From an uncultured Gammaproteobacteria bacterium (GTDB lineage Bacteria > Pseudomonadota > Gammaproteobacteria > Nitrosococcales > Methylophagaceae), in assembly GCA_905181885.1 (NCBI GenBank), contig CAJIZI010000001.1:496001-560000 (forward strand): a stretch of DNA of 64,000 bases. Direction: 5' to 3'. Below the pieces are notes generated by a model. It was given only the letters and a program-made list of their open reading frames with translations, did no database searches and was not told the DNA's origin. Position numbers and translations under genes: made by a program. Shown here piece by piece: positions 9,842 to 19,986 of this stretch. Every line of letters starts with the position of its first letter. Position 1 is the first letter of the stretch.

Positions 9842-10368
9842 CAACAGTAATAACAGATATTAATATTCAACAAACTCTAGAGTCAATGGCTGCAGAAATT
9901 CGTCAGACACTTGCTGGAAAGCAACCTCTTCTTATTGGTATTCATAGTGGTGGGGTTTGGGTTGCTGAAGAACTAGCCAAAATATTGGGCTCCGAATTCT
10001 TCGATGGCGATTTAGGAGTGTTAAATATTGCATACTATCGTGATGACTTTACGCGCATAGGTATGCATCCCCAAGTTACTCCCTCGGACTTACCTTTCCC
10101 TGTAGAGGACCGCCACTTGCTACTTATTGATGATGTTTTGTATAGCGGCCGAACCATCAGAGCTGCTTTAAATGAAATTTTCGACTACGGCCGGCCAGCC
10201 TCAGTCACATTAGCTGTTCTCATCAAGCGAAATGGTAGAGAGCTTCCTGTGCAAGCTGATATTATCGGTCATACTCTCGAGCTAACAACGAGACCAGACA
10301 GGTTAAATTATGCAACACCGATGGCCTCCAACTTGAGCTTAAAAATAAAGGAGACCCAGCATGACTAA
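9838..10368 (+). CDS. pyrR: Bifunctional pyr operon regulator / uracil phosphoribosyltransferase PyrR
   Basis: A phosphoribosyltransferase-fold protein that converts uracil and PRPP to UMP and, in many bacteria, regulates pyr mRNA. The PRPP-binding motif [18 protein letters not shown] lies near residues 90-110, and TRPDRLNY near the C-terminus is typical. An upstream ATG at 9823 exists, but ATG 9838 overlaps the ruvX stop and gives the family-type N-terminus MTTVITD. No antiterminator-type leader can exist before it because it overlaps ruvX, so regulation here may differ from the Bacillus mode. Confidence 0.92.
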   Translation: MTTVITDINIQQTLESMAAEIRQTLAGKQPLLIGIHSGGVWVAEELAKILGSEFFDGDLGVLNIAYYRDDFTRIGMHPQVTPSDLPFPVEDRHLLLIDDVLYSGRTIRAALNEIFDYGRPASVTLAVLIKRNGRELPVQADIIGHTLELTTRPDRLNYATPMASNLSLKIKETQHD

Positions 10369-11335
10369 CAACCAGTTAACTGAAAGCGGCAAGCTCAAGC
10401 ACTTCTTAACTATCGAAGGACTAAAACGCGATTTACTTACAGATATTATGGACCGTGCCGAACAGTTTTCTAGCCTCTCTGGCCGCCAAGTAAAAAAAGT
10501 ACCCCTGTTACGCGGCAAAACCATAATGAATTTGTTTTTTGAGGACAGTACCCGCACACGCACAACTTTTGAGCTGGCAGCAAAAAGACTGTCGGCAGAT
10601 GTAATGAGTCTTAATATCAACACTTCTGCTACCTCAAAAGGCGAAAGCCTTTTGGATACTCTGCACAATCTACAGGCTATGCATGCAGACATGTTTGTTG
10701 TTCGGCATAATGAAAGTGGTGCCGCCGAATTTATCGCGCAACATGTAGCACCTCATGTTAGCGTCATCAACGCCGGCGATGGCTGCCATGCCCACCCTAC
10801 CCAAGCAATGCTCGACATGTTCACTATTCGTCGGCATAAACAACATTTTCCCGATTTATGCGTTGCCATTGTAGGTGATGTTCTACACTCTCGAGTGGCT
10901 CGCTCACAAATACAAGCTCTTGCAATATTGGGCGTAGGCGAGGTTCGTATCATAGGCCCTCAAACCCTATTACCAACAGATAGTCAAACCCTCGGGGTTC
11001 ACGTCTATCATGACATGGAAAAAGGCCTAAAAGATGTAGATGTTGTTATCACCTTACGGTTACAATTTGAGCGAATGCAAGGCGCCCTATTGCCTAGCCC
11101 ACAAGAGTATTACGAAAGCTATGGCCTTACACAAGCAAAACTGGACTTAGCAAAACCTGATGCTATCGTTATGCACCCTGGTCCAATAAATCGGGGAGTA
11201 GAAATTGCATCTTCCATCGCTGATGGCCCCCAATCTGTCATTTTAGAACAAGTCACTCATGGAATTGCAGTTCGCATGGCTGTTATGTCCATGGCGCTCG
11301 GCTCACAACCTGAGCAACAGGATAAGACGGCATGA
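10361..11335 (+). CDS. pyrB: Aspartate carbamoyltransferase catalytic subunit
   Basis: Joins carbamoyl phosphate and aspartate, the committed step of pyrimidine synthesis. The carbamoyl phosphate loop [12 protein letters not shown] is near residues 60-72, HPTQAMLDM mid-protein, and the aspartate-site motif [11 protein letters not shown] near the C-terminus. Length (324) is in the class A/B range. It overlaps pyrR by 8 bases, with a GGAG ribosome site, and overlaps the next gene by ATGA. That neighbour is an inactive dihydroorotase homologue, as in the Pseudomonas ATCase complex, so a dodecameric PyrB-PyrC' assembly is likely. Confidence 0.97.
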   Translation: MTNNQLTESGKLKHFLTIEGLKRDLLTDIMDRAEQFSSLSGRQVKKVPLLRGKTIMNLFFEDSTRTRTTFELAAKRLSADVMSLNINTSATSKGESLLDTLHNLQAMHADMFVVRHNESGAAEFIAQHVAPHVSVINAGDGCHAHPTQAMLDMFTIRRHKQHFPDLCVAIVGDVLHSRVARSQIQALAILGVGEVRIIGPQTLLPTDSQTLGVHVYHDMEKGLKDVDVVITLRLQFERMQGALLPSPQEYYESYGLTQAKLDLAKPDAIVMHPGPINRGVEIASSIADGPQSVILEQVTHGIAVRMAVMSMALGSQPEQQDKTA

Positions 11336-12639
11336 AGTTAAAAATATCTAATGGCCGCGTCATTGACCCTGCTAATCACATTGATGATCAATTAGACATT
11401 TTCATCGATAATGGCCTGATTTTAGCTGTTGGGAAAACACCGGAAGCATTCATACCAGATCGAATTATTGATGCAACAGATCAGATTGTTTGCCCGGGCC
11501 TAGTCGATATATCAGCTCGTTTAGGTGAGCCTAGTCAACAGCACGCTTCCAGTATTTCGAGCGAAACTCAGGCCGCCATAAAAGGCGGGATCACAAGTCT
11601 ATGCATTCCTCCCGACACCGATCCTATTATTGATTCTCCAGCAGCTGTGGAGCTACTAGGAGATCGTGCAAACAAAGCAGGAAGCGCCAACATCTACATC
11701 ATTGGCGCCCTGACACAGGGGCTTGAGGGTGAATTGCTCAGTGAAATGTTAGCCCTTAAAAAGGCTGGGTGTATTGGTGTTAGCAATGGTTTAAACCCTA
11801 TTCGAAACACATTAGTACTCCGCCGCGCAATGGAATACGCAGCAACTCTAGACCTTACAATTTTTATTAATGCTGCCGATCCTTGGCTACAGTCTCAAGG
11901 CTGTATCCATGAAGGCATGGTTAGTACTCGTTTAGGATTAGGCGGTATTCCTGAAGCGGCTGAAACTATCGCAATTGCACGAGATATTTCCCTAATAGAA
12001 CACTCGCGCGTAACGGCACATTTCCATAATATATCCTCTGGAAAGTCTGCTGCCCTGATAAAGGAAGCACAAGAAAGGGGCCTGCCTATTACTGCTGACG
12101 TCAGCCCCCATCACCTTCACCTAAGCGAACATGACATTGGAAATTACGATAGCTTGAGTCATGTTATTCCTCCTCTACGTAGCACTCGAGATCGAGAGCA
12201 ATTACAACAAAGCGTAAGAGAAGGCGTAATCAATACGATTAGCTCGCATCACCACCCCTTGGATAGTGATGCTAAGCTTGGTCCTTTTGCCGACACAACC
12301 CCCGGCATTTCTGGCCTGGAAACCCTGCTCCCCCTGACATTAAAACTAGTCGATGATGATGAGCTGTCATTACAACAAGCCATCGCCAGCTTAACAATTA
12401 ACCCTGCTCAGATCTTAGGCCTCGATGCCGGACACCTCTCTGTTGGTGCTAAGGCTGATATTTGTATCTTCAACCCTGAATCCCATTGTGAGTGCCTGCC
12501 AGAAAAATTCTTAAGTGCGGGTAAAAATAGCCCCTTTGCTGGGTGGCATTTTCATAACGAAGTCACTTTTACCCTACTTAATGGGCAGATCTTATACGAA
12601 AGAGAACCAAACGACCTCCTTTCCAGTCATACTATTTAA
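11332..12639 (+). CDS. pyrX: Dihydroorotase-like, probably non-catalytic PyrC' (PyrX)
   Basis: An amidohydrolase-superfamily protein of 435 residues similar throughout to class I dihydroorotase. The N-terminal metal motif, normally H-x-H after PGLVD, reads [13 protein letters not shown]: the two His positions are Ser61 and Arg63. Later parts of the fold ([31 protein letters not shown]) are kept. Loss of the H-x-H pair implies no zinc centre and no activity. Known pseudo-dihydroorotases of pseudomonads are structural partners needed for ATCase assembly, and the ATGA overlap with pyrB supports that role. A separate active pyrC should exist elsewhere. Confidence 0.9.
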   Translation: MKLKISNGRVIDPANHIDDQLDIFIDNGLILAVGKTPEAFIPDRIIDATDQIVCPGLVDISARLGEPSQQHASSISSETQAAIKGGITSLCIPPDTDPIIDSPAAVELLGDRANKAGSANIYIIGALTQGLEGELLSEMLALKKAGCIGVSNGLNPIRNTLVLRRAMEYAATLDLTIFINAADPWLQSQGCIHEGMVSTRLGLGGIPEAAETIAIARDISLIEHSRVTAHFHNISSGKSAALIKEAQERGLPITADVSPHHLHLSEHDIGNYDSLSHVIPPLRSTRDREQLQQSVREGVINTISSHHHPLDSDAKLGPFADTTPGISGLETLLPLTLKLVDDDELSLQQAIASLTINPAQILGLDAGHLSVGAKADICIFNPESHCECLPEKFLSAGKNSPFAGWHFHNEVTFTLLNGQILYEREPNDLLSSHTI

Positions 12640-12656
12640 CAACATAAGAGAAAATC

Positions 12657-13124
12657 ATGATTACAAAAAAAGCATTTTTTATTTTAGCTGCTCCAATCCT
12701 ATTACTAACAACGGGCTGTGCTACTAACTTACAAGGTGATAGTTATTCTCGTGAAGATGCTCGGCAAGTTCAAACCGTAGAGTTTGGGACTCTCGAAGAT
12801 GTACGCTTGGTCGCTATCGAAGGCACAAAAACACCGATAGGGACTTTAGCCGGCGCCGCTATTGGTGGCATTGTTGGAAATAGTGTTGGCGGAGGAAAAG
12901 GTTCACAAGTAGCAACTGTTATAGGTGCTGTTGCCGGCAGCCTTGCCGGTGCCGCCGCAGAAGAAGGGCTAACCAAATCACAAGGAGTCGAATTAGTTAT
13001 TCGCCTTCATAACAGCAATAAAATCATATCTCTTGTACAAGGCCACAATCCTAACCGGCCTTTTTACACTGGAGACCGAGTCAGGCTCATGACTATTAAC
13101 GGTCAAATACGTGTAGCGCGGTAA
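12657..13124 (+). CDS. Outer membrane lipoprotein, glycine-zipper (SlyB/17 kDa antigen-like)
   Basis: A lipoprotein signal with lipobox LLTTGC puts the modified Cys at about residue 21. A Gly/Ala-rich glycine-zipper segment (about residues 60-105, AGAAIGGIVGNSVGG and AVAGSLAGAAAEEG) is followed by a small beta domain. This is the plan of SlyB/Pcp outer membrane lipoproteins, which help keep the envelope intact under stress. It lies 17 bases after pyrX and may be read through from the pyr operon, but no functional link is evident. Confidence 0.85.
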   Translation: MITKKAFFILAAPILLLTTGCATNLQGDSYSREDARQVQTVEFGTLEDVRLVAIEGTKTPIGTLAGAAIGGIVGNSVGGGKGSQVATVIGAVAGSLAGAAAEEGLTKSQGVELVIRLHNSNKIISLVQGHNPNRPFYTGDRVRLMTINGQIRVAR

Positions 13125-13170
13125 AAAGAAGTATGTGTGATATAAACCCTGCCTCTTAAGCAGACAGACT

Positions 13171-13923
13171 ATGTCAAAACCTCAGCTTTATGCCCTCGAT
13201 TTTGATGGCGTCCTCTGCGATAGCGCCCTTGAAACAAGTATTACGGCTTGGAGAGCGGCCAGAAGCTATCTCTGGCCCAAAATGCCAGAGCATATTCCGG
13301 CTGAAGTCATCGAGCAATTTAAATACGTTCGACCAGCGCTAGAAACGGGCTATGAATCGATTCTTATCGTCAGGCTCCTTTTTGAGGGGCTTACTGCTGA
13401 CACTCTACTTAATGAATTTCATCATCGTCTCGAAGGTTTAATTAGGCGCGACCAGCTCGACACAGAAAAGCTCAAGCAGCGATTTGGGAGTGCTCGTGAT
13501 GAATGGCTAAAATGCGATCTTCCTGGATGGCTGAAAATGAATCCTTTGTTCCCTGGCATACAAACCAAGTTAACATCTATCAACAGTGAGCATTGTTTCA
13601 TTATCACCACCAAACAAGAACGATTTGTAGAGCAAATCTTATCTGCTAATAAAATCCCTTTTCCTAAAGAGCAGATCTTTGGCCTTGACCGAAAACTCAG
13701 CAAGCAGCAAGTCTTAAGAGAACTACAAGATCAATATCCTAATCACCCTATTGTTTTTCTAGAAGATCGTTTGCCCACCCTTATCAATGTTATGAATGAT
13801 CATGACTTAACAAATATACAATTAGTGCTCGCAAGCTGGGGTTACAACACTATGCAAGATGAGCAACAAGCAACGAAGCATCACATTAAACAAATCAATC
13901 TCCATGAGTTTCAGCATCTGTAG
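13171..13923 (+). CDS. HAD-superfamily hydrolase of unknown substrate
   Basis: A 250-residue HAD-fold protein. Motif I is LDFDGVLCDS (residues 9-18), with the nucleophile and acid Asp. A helical cap fills about residues 25-125. Motif II is probably the IITTK segment near residue 148, and an acidic motif (FLEDRLPT) near residue 196 fits motif IV. It resembles phosphoglycolate-phosphatase-like family members, but the substrate cannot be named. It stands alone between two lipoprotein genes on the same strand. Confidence 0.78.
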   Translation: MSKPQLYALDFDGVLCDSALETSITAWRAARSYLWPKMPEHIPAEVIEQFKYVRPALETGYESILIVRLLFEGLTADTLLNEFHHRLEGLIRRDQLDTEKLKQRFGSARDEWLKCDLPGWLKMNPLFPGIQTKLTSINSEHCFIITTKQERFVEQILSANKIPFPKEQIFGLDRKLSKQQVLRELQDQYPNHPIVFLEDRLPTLINVMNDHDLTNIQLVLASWGYNTMQDEQQATKHHIKQINLHEFQHL

Positions 13924-14091
13924 TTAGACAGCAAATCATCTTCTGTAGATTGCACCAAAAGCTTGACGAATAATATTAAATGCTCAGCTCCTTTTTCTTT
14001 ATCTTCTATTACCGCAAAATTACTCTCACCCAATTACACCTCTCCACATAAAGCAGGTAGAATCACAGGACTTGTTTAGAGAACATATTTT

Positions 14092-14280
14092 ATGAAATTA
14101 TTTATCTACGGCTTACTAGCCCTCAGCTTAAGCATAACGACTGGCTGTACTATTATTACTGTCGCCGACACCATCGCAAGTACAGCCATTGGTGTCACCG
14201 TAGGAACAGCAAAAGTGGCAGCAAAAATTACAACATCTGTTATTGATGCTGCTATCCCGGATAGTGTGGAGGAAAAATAA
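14092..14280 (+). CDS. Small lipoprotein, function unknown
   Basis: A 62-residue protein with a clear lipobox (ITTGC, Cys at residue 19) after a hydrophobic signal. The mature part is Thr/Ala/Val-rich, with an amphipathic or membrane-associated stretch, and ends in an acidic tail (DSVEEK). Similar short lipoproteins occur in many gammaproteobacteria without assigned function. A weak promoter-like AT-rich region and no strong ribosome site precede the ATG. Confidence 0.65.
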   Translation: MKLFIYGLLALSLSITTGCTIITVADTIASTAIGVTVGTAKVAAKITTSVIDAAIPDSVEEK

Positions 14281-14321
14281 CACTCCTTTAACTATATTGA
14301 TCTGGATTAAACCACATGAAA

Positions 14322-14398
14322 TGGCGGAGCGGACGGGACTCGAACCCGCGACCTCCGGCGTGACAGGCCAGCATTCTAACCAGCTGAACTACCGCTCC
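14322..14398 (-). tRNA. tRNA-Asp (GTC)
   Basis: On the minus strand a 77-base cloverleaf begins GGAGCGGTAGTTCAG and ends CCGCTCCGCCA, with the CCA encoded. The acceptor arm pairs GGAGCGG with CCGCTCC. The anticodon loop CTGTCAC gives anticodon GTC. The T arm contains GGGTTCGAGTCCC. No integrase or other mobile gene lies beside it. Confidence 0.97.
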
Positions 14399-14617
14399 GC
14401 ACTGACTTGCTCACCTGATACCCTGATGAACAAGAAGCGAGGAGAATACAGTAATAATCCCACCCGTGGAGCATTCTTTTAACTTATTACCCGAACCGGC
14501 CCCCACCAGACCCTACTCATTTCATTGCTAGAATCCATTTATAGGGGTATAACGGTTAGTAAGTAGATTTTACTTTTAAACCTTAAAAGTGGCTTACATA
14601 GCTAGGGAGTACCTGTC

Positions 14618-15118
14618 ATGGTTAAACATTATTATGTTTCGGATGATCTTGATGAATTAGAGCTGGTTGAGCAAGAGCTAGAGTCTATAGGCATTAAAGA
14701 ATCACAAATACATGTATTAAGCCAAAGTACTGTTGATGTAGAAAACCACCATTTGCATATGGTTGACTCCCTGCACCAACGAGATGTTATTCACTCCGGA
14801 GAGATTGGAGCAGTCTTTGGCGCCATAGGCGCGCTATTTATTATAGCTGTCACAAGCTTGATGGGCTGGGCGGAAAGCGCTGCTGGTTGGATGCCTTTTA
14901 CTTTTTTAGCAATAATAATTTTCGGGTTTTGTACCTGGGAGGGTGGGTTTATTGGCATACAAAAGGTGAACGTTAACCACGTCCCTTTCGAGAAAGCATT
15001 AAAGGAAGGCAAACATATCCTGTTGGTTGATAGCAATAAACAACAAAAACAAGCCGTGAAAAAAGTGTTTAAAGCTCACCCGCGCATACAGCCAGCTGGC
15101 GCAAGCATAGAAAGCTAA
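14618..15118 (+). CDS. Membrane protein of unknown function
   Basis: A 166-residue protein. An acidic N-terminal domain (about 1-60, starting MVKHYYVSDDLDELE) precedes two hydrophobic segments (about residues 67-85 and 93-110) and a Lys-rich C-terminal tail. It resembles the short membrane proteins of pseudomonads and relatives with an N-terminal ferredoxin-like or DUF1269-type fold, but I cannot assign a family firmly. A GGGAG-type ribosome site precedes the ATG. It stands alone between the tRNA and the convergent ycaO gene. Confidence 0.7.
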   Translation: MVKHYYVSDDLDELELVEQELESIGIKESQIHVLSQSTVDVENHHLHMVDSLHQRDVIHSGEIGAVFGAIGALFIIAVTSLMGWAESAAGWMPFTFLAIIIFGFCTWEGGFIGIQKVNVNHVPFEKALKEGKHILLVDSNKQQKQAVKKVFKAHPRIQPAGASIES

Positions 15119-15262
15119 ACTAAAGTCCACACCTTATATAGAACGGGTCGCAACACGCCCAAACCGTTATGCTAAAAAATACTGTAGCCGAATTCAACAA
15201 ATGACTTGGACGACCGCCTCTACCATGTCAATGTGGTGAGTCACTTCACACGTACAAAGAAG

Positions 15263-16996
15263 CTATTTTAACTTTACCTTTTGTAGCTTTTTATAGGCTG
15301 CTAATAGGTTTTGATGCCGCTCAAAACCCTTTAATACTTTTCCTGGAGAGATCAAACCTTCAAATACATTGCTACCTTCCACTACAGCCAATGCGACCTG
15401 AGCTGTTTGTTTGCCATACAATGTTTCTAACCCTTTCAAATAATGGTCATAATCACGGTCGTTATGCCATTTTATTTCTAACAAGGCCTTAACGCAGCGA
15501 TAGTGCTTAAGCTGCTGCTCTGTCATGTCTTCTAAAGTCAAGCACCACTCAACCCAGTCCAGCGCTAACTGTTCATTTAAAGCTAGGTATAGCATTGCTT
15601 TAATTTCACCCAGACGAATTCTTCCCCAAAGACTGTCTTCATCGGGCAACAAACCAATAAATTGAGCAACGAGCGTTTGGTCGTTATAACTTCCACCATC
15701 AAGCGCCTCTATAAGGCATTGCCAATCGGAATGAGCGGCCCCTTTAAGGTTTAACAAGGCTTCTCTAAAAGCCGCTCCTTCATTATTATTTTCCCAAACC
15801 AACTCATCAACAGGATATATATCAGACATGCCCGGAACCAAAATACGGCATGCCGGCACACCAAGGTGATCGTATTCTGCACAGTATATTTCATAACCTT
15901 GCTGGTGTATCAATGAGGTTAGTGAGTGATGCTCCTCTTCAGTAGTGGCCTCAGTATTCCAATCGCAAAAAACATAGTCAGCCTCAGACCTAAAAAACTC
16001 ATTCGAGATGTAACCGCTTGAATCAATAAAATGCATTTCGATATTCTGCGGTGCCGCCACCTCTTCTAAATCAAAAATAGGCGGATGAAAAACATTCATT
16101 TGATTTAACTCCCGGCCTTGCAATAACTCTGTTACTGTTCGCTCTAACGCTACTTCAAAACACGGGTGGGCTCCAAAGGAAGCGAATACCGACCCATCTG
16201 ATGGGTTGATCAACGTCACACTTATAACCGGGTATATACCGCCCAGTGATGCATCCGCAACTTTGAGATGATAACCATAATCTTCTATGGCTTGAATAGA
16301 TTTAGAAATCAAAGGGAAACGTTCGATCACTGTCTTAGGAATATCCGGTAGACATACACCTTCTGAAATAACTCTGTGCTTTACATAGCGTTCGCAAATT
16401 TCTGACAAGGCTTGTACCTTAGCCTCAGCACTGCTATTCCCGGCTGACATTCCATTGCTAACAAAAATATTACCAATGATATTAACCGGTATAAATACTG
16501 TCTCTTGGGTCGACAATTGCAAAAAAGGCAAGGCACAAACACCTCGTTTGCCATCACTCGAGTTAATATCAAATAAAGCTGCCGGGTCTAAATCGTCTTC
16601 CGGGTCAAAATAAGCCCACAAACTGTCATTCATTAAACCTAAGGGAGCCTGCTCCGTCTCGACTTGAAACCAACGCTCGCCCGGATAGTGCACAAAACCT
16701 TCCTTAGATATTTCTTCACCTAAGTAATAGTCAGCAAAAAAATAGTTACAACTAAGTCGCTCAAAGAACTCACCTAAAGCACTAGCTAGACAGGCCTTTT
16801 TTGAGCTCCCTTTGCCATTGGTAAATAAGGCATGACAATGCTTATCTCGAATATGAACCGAATACACACCTTGCACAGGGTTAAGCCAAGACACTTCCTC
16901 AATATCAAAGCCCAAGATCACTAACTGGCTCTGCATGAAGGCGATACTCGACTCTAAGTCTTTATCTTTACCCTTAATTAGCGTCTTTTCGCCCAT
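15263..16996 (-). CDS. ycaO: YcaO family protein (RimO-associated type)
   Basis: 577 residues, close in length and pattern to E. coli YcaO (586): DLESSIAFMQSQL at the start, then SWLNPVQGVYSVHIRDK, FTNGKGSSKKACLASALGE, NGMSAGNSSAEAKVQ and TVTELLQGRELN. Together these form the ATP-binding YcaO fold. A C-terminal tetratricopeptide-like helical domain follows from about residue 470. In E. coli the protein supports methylthiolation of ribosomal protein S12 by RimO. The peptide-cyclising YcaO enzymes sit beside precursor-peptide genes; none is seen here, so this is the housekeeping type. Confidence 0.92.
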   Translation of the reverse strand: MGEKTLIKGKDKDLESSIAFMQSQLVILGFDIEEVSWLNPVQGVYSVHIRDKHCHALFTNGKGSSKKACLASALGEFFERLSCNYFFADYYLGEEISKEGFVHYPGERWFQVETEQAPLGLMNDSLWAYFDPEDDLDPAALFDINSSDGKRGVCALPFLQLSTQETVFIPVNIIGNIFVSNGMSAGNSSAEAKVQALSEICERYVKHRVISEGVCLPDIPKTVIERFPLISKSIQAIEDYGYHLKVADASLGGIYPVISVTLINPSDGSVFASFGAHPCFEVALERTVTELLQGRELNQMNVFHPPIFDLEEVAAPQNIEMHFIDSSGYISNEFFRSEADYVFCDWNTEATTEEEHHSLTSLIHQQGYEIYCAEYDHLGVPACRILVPGMSDIYPVDELVWENNNEGAAFREALLNLKGAAHSDWQCLIEALDGGSYNDQTLVAQFIGLLPDEDSLWGRIRLGEIKAMLYLALNEQLALDWVEWCLTLEDMTEQQLKHYRCVKALLEIKWHNDRDYDHYLKGLETLYGKQTAQVALAVVEGSNVFEGLISPGKVLKGFERHQNLLAAYKKLQKVKLK

Positions 16997-17310
16997 TAGT
17001 TCTTACCCTTTCAAACAATCTTCTATAATAACAGGCTATACCTCTTAACTATGGGCCAATGACTCCCGACCATAGATAAGAGCGTAACTTAGACATGCTC
17101 AGCAAAAGCCGGTAATGAGCACCCAGCCTTTAAAGATCGTAGTGACGATTCTTTATCTTTTGAAAACACCATGGCCTTAATTAAAAATCGCCCTTAAACT
17201 CTTCAGTTAATCTTCAACTTCTATGCATTATAAAGCACCGAATTAACACGATTTAACAACACCATATTCCGATAACCTGTAAGCTACGTAGCCTTTTATA
17301 CATAACTTAA
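16997..17310. other. Intergenic region between ycaO and rhlE
   Basis: This 314-base divergent gap must hold promoters for ycaO (minus) and rhlE (plus). I see no recognisable RNA gene, repeat or clear hairpin terminator. The rhlE start has no obvious ribosome site. Confidence 0.5.
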
Positions 17311-18628
17311 ATGAGCCTCGACCCTATGCACTTTACCGACCTCGGTTTGCCAGAACCTATTCTCAAAGCCCTTACGCAGCAAGGTTATGACACACCGACT
17401 CCTATTCAGGCTCAGGCTATTCCTGCAATCATGGAAGGTCACGATGTCATGGCCGCGGCGCAAACTGGGACAGGAAAAACCGCTGGGTTTACGCTCCCTA
17501 TGCTTGTTCGCTTGTCAAAAGGCAGGCCTGCATCAGCCAATCAGGCCCGCGCCCTAGTCTTGACTCCCACGCGTGAATTAGCAGCACAAGTTAATGAGAG
17601 TGTTGTCAATTACGCCCAGTTTTTACCTTTAAAATCCGCCGTTGTTTTTGGCGGGGTCAAAATCAACCCTCAAATGATGAAGCTACGCCGTGGCGTTGAT
17701 GTTCTTGTTGCTACTCCCGGCAGACTGCTAGACTTATACAATCAGAAAGCAATACGTTTCAATAACTTAGAAATACTCGTGCTAGATGAAGCTGACCGTA
17801 TGCTAGACATGGGCTTTATTAATGACATCAAGAAAATTTTGGCCCTTCTGCCAAAACAACGCCAAAACCTAATGTTCTCAGCGACCTTTTCTGAAGACAT
17901 TCGAAAACTCGCCAAAGGATTAGTCACAATCCCGTCGAAATCTCTGTCAGCCCCGAAATACAACAGTTAAATCTGTTGAACAATGGCTTTGTCCCGTTGA
18001 TAAAGGACAAAAATCTCGCCTACTGTGCCACCTGATAAATGACAACCAATGGCATCAAGTTTTAGTTTTTTCTAGAACTAAACATGGTGCAAATAAACTG
18101 GTCAAGCAACTTGAAGCTACAGGGTTAAAAGCCGCAGCTATTCATGGTAATAAAAGCCAGGGTGCTCGCACTAAAGCACTAGCAAATTTCAAAGACAACA
18201 CTGTACAGGTTCTTGTTGCAACTGATATTGCTGCTCGCGGTATCGATATTGATCAATTACCTTATGTGATCAATTTTGACTTACCTAATATTCCCGAAGA
18301 CTATGTCCATCGTATCGGTCGAACTGGCCGAGCCAATTCGACAGGCCACGCAATATCTTTGGTCTGTTCAGATGAGTTTGAATACCTATCCGATATAGAA
18401 CATTTAACGGGTGAATTAATAGAGCGTCGAGTTGTTGAAGGCTTTGAGCCTGTTCATGACTTACGACCTTCCAGCTTAACTAAGCGTCATAAACATCAAA
18501 AGAGAAAACCGAAGTCATCAGGTAACCGGACTGGCAGTCGCGGCAAACAGCAAGCTTCAGACTCAGCCAATAAGCCAAGCTCATCACGTAGGCGGAGGAA
18601 GCCTCCCACTAGAGCTCCCGCCCCATAA
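17311..18628 (+). pseudogene. rhlE: DEAD-box RNA helicase RhlE, interrupted by two frameshifts
   Basis: The N-terminal half has the Q motif, [26 protein letters not shown] and the SAT motif. The downstream frame has [12 protein letters not shown] and HRIGRTGRA plus a basic tail rich in Lys/Arg. The two halves join in register only if one base is restored near 17927-17930 (giving LVTNPVE) and another in the C run at 17951-17954 (giving [15 protein letters not shown]). As written, translation stops at 17970. Both lesions are single-base losses in short homopolymers, so read error is a serious alternative to true inactivation. Confidence 0.88.
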
Positions 18629-18754
18629 CTTTATACTATGCAAAAAGATACTTTTCCTCGGCACTTACGCTACCCGGCCCGCGCTTTTAACTCATAGCAA
18701 CCCCAAGCACTATGCGATGGCGTAGACTAAGGTGAATAGTTAGGACTATAAGTT

Positions 18755-19300
18755 ATGAATGAACAGGAAACACCGCCGGCTTTCAACACCTTCACAATCG
18801 TACTCATCTGGATCGGGTTACTGGCTGGTGGCAGTTTCTTTTTTGACGATGTTTTGGACAAAATCAATAATCCCAACCGCACTATTACGACCATCAATAA
18901 TGAAAATGGCAGCCGTGATATCACGCTAAAACAAAATCGCCAAGGTCACTATGTTGCAGCAGGAAAAATAAATCACCAAACTGTAAAGTTTCTCCTCGAT
19001 ACAGGCGCTACTAACGTTGCCATACCTGAACATTTAGCCAAAAGACTGGGCTTAAAGAAAGGGGCTGCTCACAGCACTGTCACCGCCAATGGCACCAGTA
19101 TTTCCTACTCGACATCCCTCGCAAGTATTTCACTTGGGGATATTGAGATGCGAAACGTCCCAGCCAGCATCAGCAGCGGAATGCAGTTTGATGAGGTCCT
19201 TCTCGGAATGTCTTTTATAAAACACTTAAAAATGTCACAGCAAGGTAAAATACTCACCATCCAAATACCAGACTCATTAAATAGGACCCTAAATGACTAA
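18755..19300 (+). CDS. Membrane-anchored retropepsin-like aspartic protease (clan AA)
   Basis: A 181-residue protein with one N-terminal membrane segment (about residues 11-29) and a single retropepsin-like domain. The catalytic motif is FLLDTGATN near residues 80-88, and the hydrophobic LLGMSFIKHL motif lies near the C-terminus. It matches the TIGR02281-type clan AA proteases. One lobe implies activity as a dimer, probably facing the periplasm. Substrates are unknown. Its last codons overlap the start region of the following SDR gene. Confidence 0.87.
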   Translation: MNEQETPPAFNTFTIVLIWIGLLAGGSFFFDDVLDKINNPNRTITTINNENGSRDITLKQNRQGHYVAAGKINHQTVKFLLDTGATNVAIPEHLAKRLGLKKGAAHSTVTANGTSISYSTSLASISLGDIEMRNVPASISSGMQFDEVLLGMSFIKHLKMSQQGKILTIQIPDSLNRTLND

Positions 19301-19972
19301 AAAAGAAACATTATCAAGCCTCTAGCTATCATTACAGGATACGGGCACGGTTTTGGGCGCGCCCTTAATGAACGTTTTGAAAAAGGTGGTTATCAAAGCA
19401 TAGGTGTCGCTCGTTCTTCTGGTGACTTTCAAGCCGATCTAACTGATCCTAAACAAACTCATACTATTATCAATGAAATCATAAAACAGTATGGTAAGCC
19501 TAAAGTTGTTATACATAACGCCTCTGAACTAATAAGAGGGAAATTTCTCGAACTTGAAGCTAGTGATTTTGAGCAGGCTTGGCGTAGTAGCGTCCTAACC
19601 GCCATCAATGTAAGCCAAGCTGCAATTCCATTCATGCAGGAGCATGAAGCTAGCACACTCATTCTCACAGGCGCTACAGCCAGCACTAGAGGCAGCGCAG
19701 GCTTTAGTCCTTTTAGTTCGGCTAAGTTTGCGCTCCGTGGCCTTGCCCAGTCATTGGCAAGAGAGTTCCAGCCACAAGGTGTTCATATCGTCCACCCTAT
19801 AATTGATGGCATAATTTGGTCCGAACGCAGTCAGCAACGATTCCCAAACCTTAAACAAGAAAACTGCCTGGAAAGCGAAAGTCTAGCCAACATCTACTGG
19901 GATCTAGCACACCAGCCACCCTCAGCTTGGACACATGAACTGGATATTAGGCCCCGGTCAGAAACATTTTAA
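19293..19972 (+). pseudogene. Short-chain dehydrogenase/reductase, frameshifted near its start
   Basis: From the third frame I read KPLAIITGYGHGFGRAL, a Rossmann nucleotide-binding start, then VVIHNASEL (NAG-type motif), a Ser in ILTGATAST and the SSAKFALRG segment (YxxxK-type region with Phe/Ala in place of Tyr). ATG 19293 is in a different frame and hits TAG 19322; adding one A to the run at 19299-19304 restores a continuous 226-codon gene. The lesion is a homopolymer indel. The substitution of the usual catalytic Tyr suggests an atypical SDR. Substrate unknown. Confidence 0.75.
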
Positions 19973-19986
19973 TATAGATAAATTTA

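Noticed and set aside
9422-10368. PyrR-responsive RNA attenuator before the pyr genes
   Set aside because: pyrR overlaps ruvX, and no leader with terminator/antiterminator hairpins exists between them.
14322-14398. tRNA-Asp as an integration site
   Set aside because: No integrase, no direct repeat of the tRNA 3' end seen nearby, and flanking genes look like ordinary chromosome.
14243-14482. Plus-strand open frame of 79 codons across the tRNA-Asp
   Set aside because: It reads through the complement of the tRNA gene and has no ribosome site; the MAERTGLEPATSG-type peptide is a well-known false gene from antisense tRNA.
15263-16996. YcaO as a peptide-modifying (RiPP) cyclodehydratase
   Set aside because: Length and motifs match the housekeeping E. 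coli YcaO, and there is no precursor peptide, dehydrogenase or transporter nearby.
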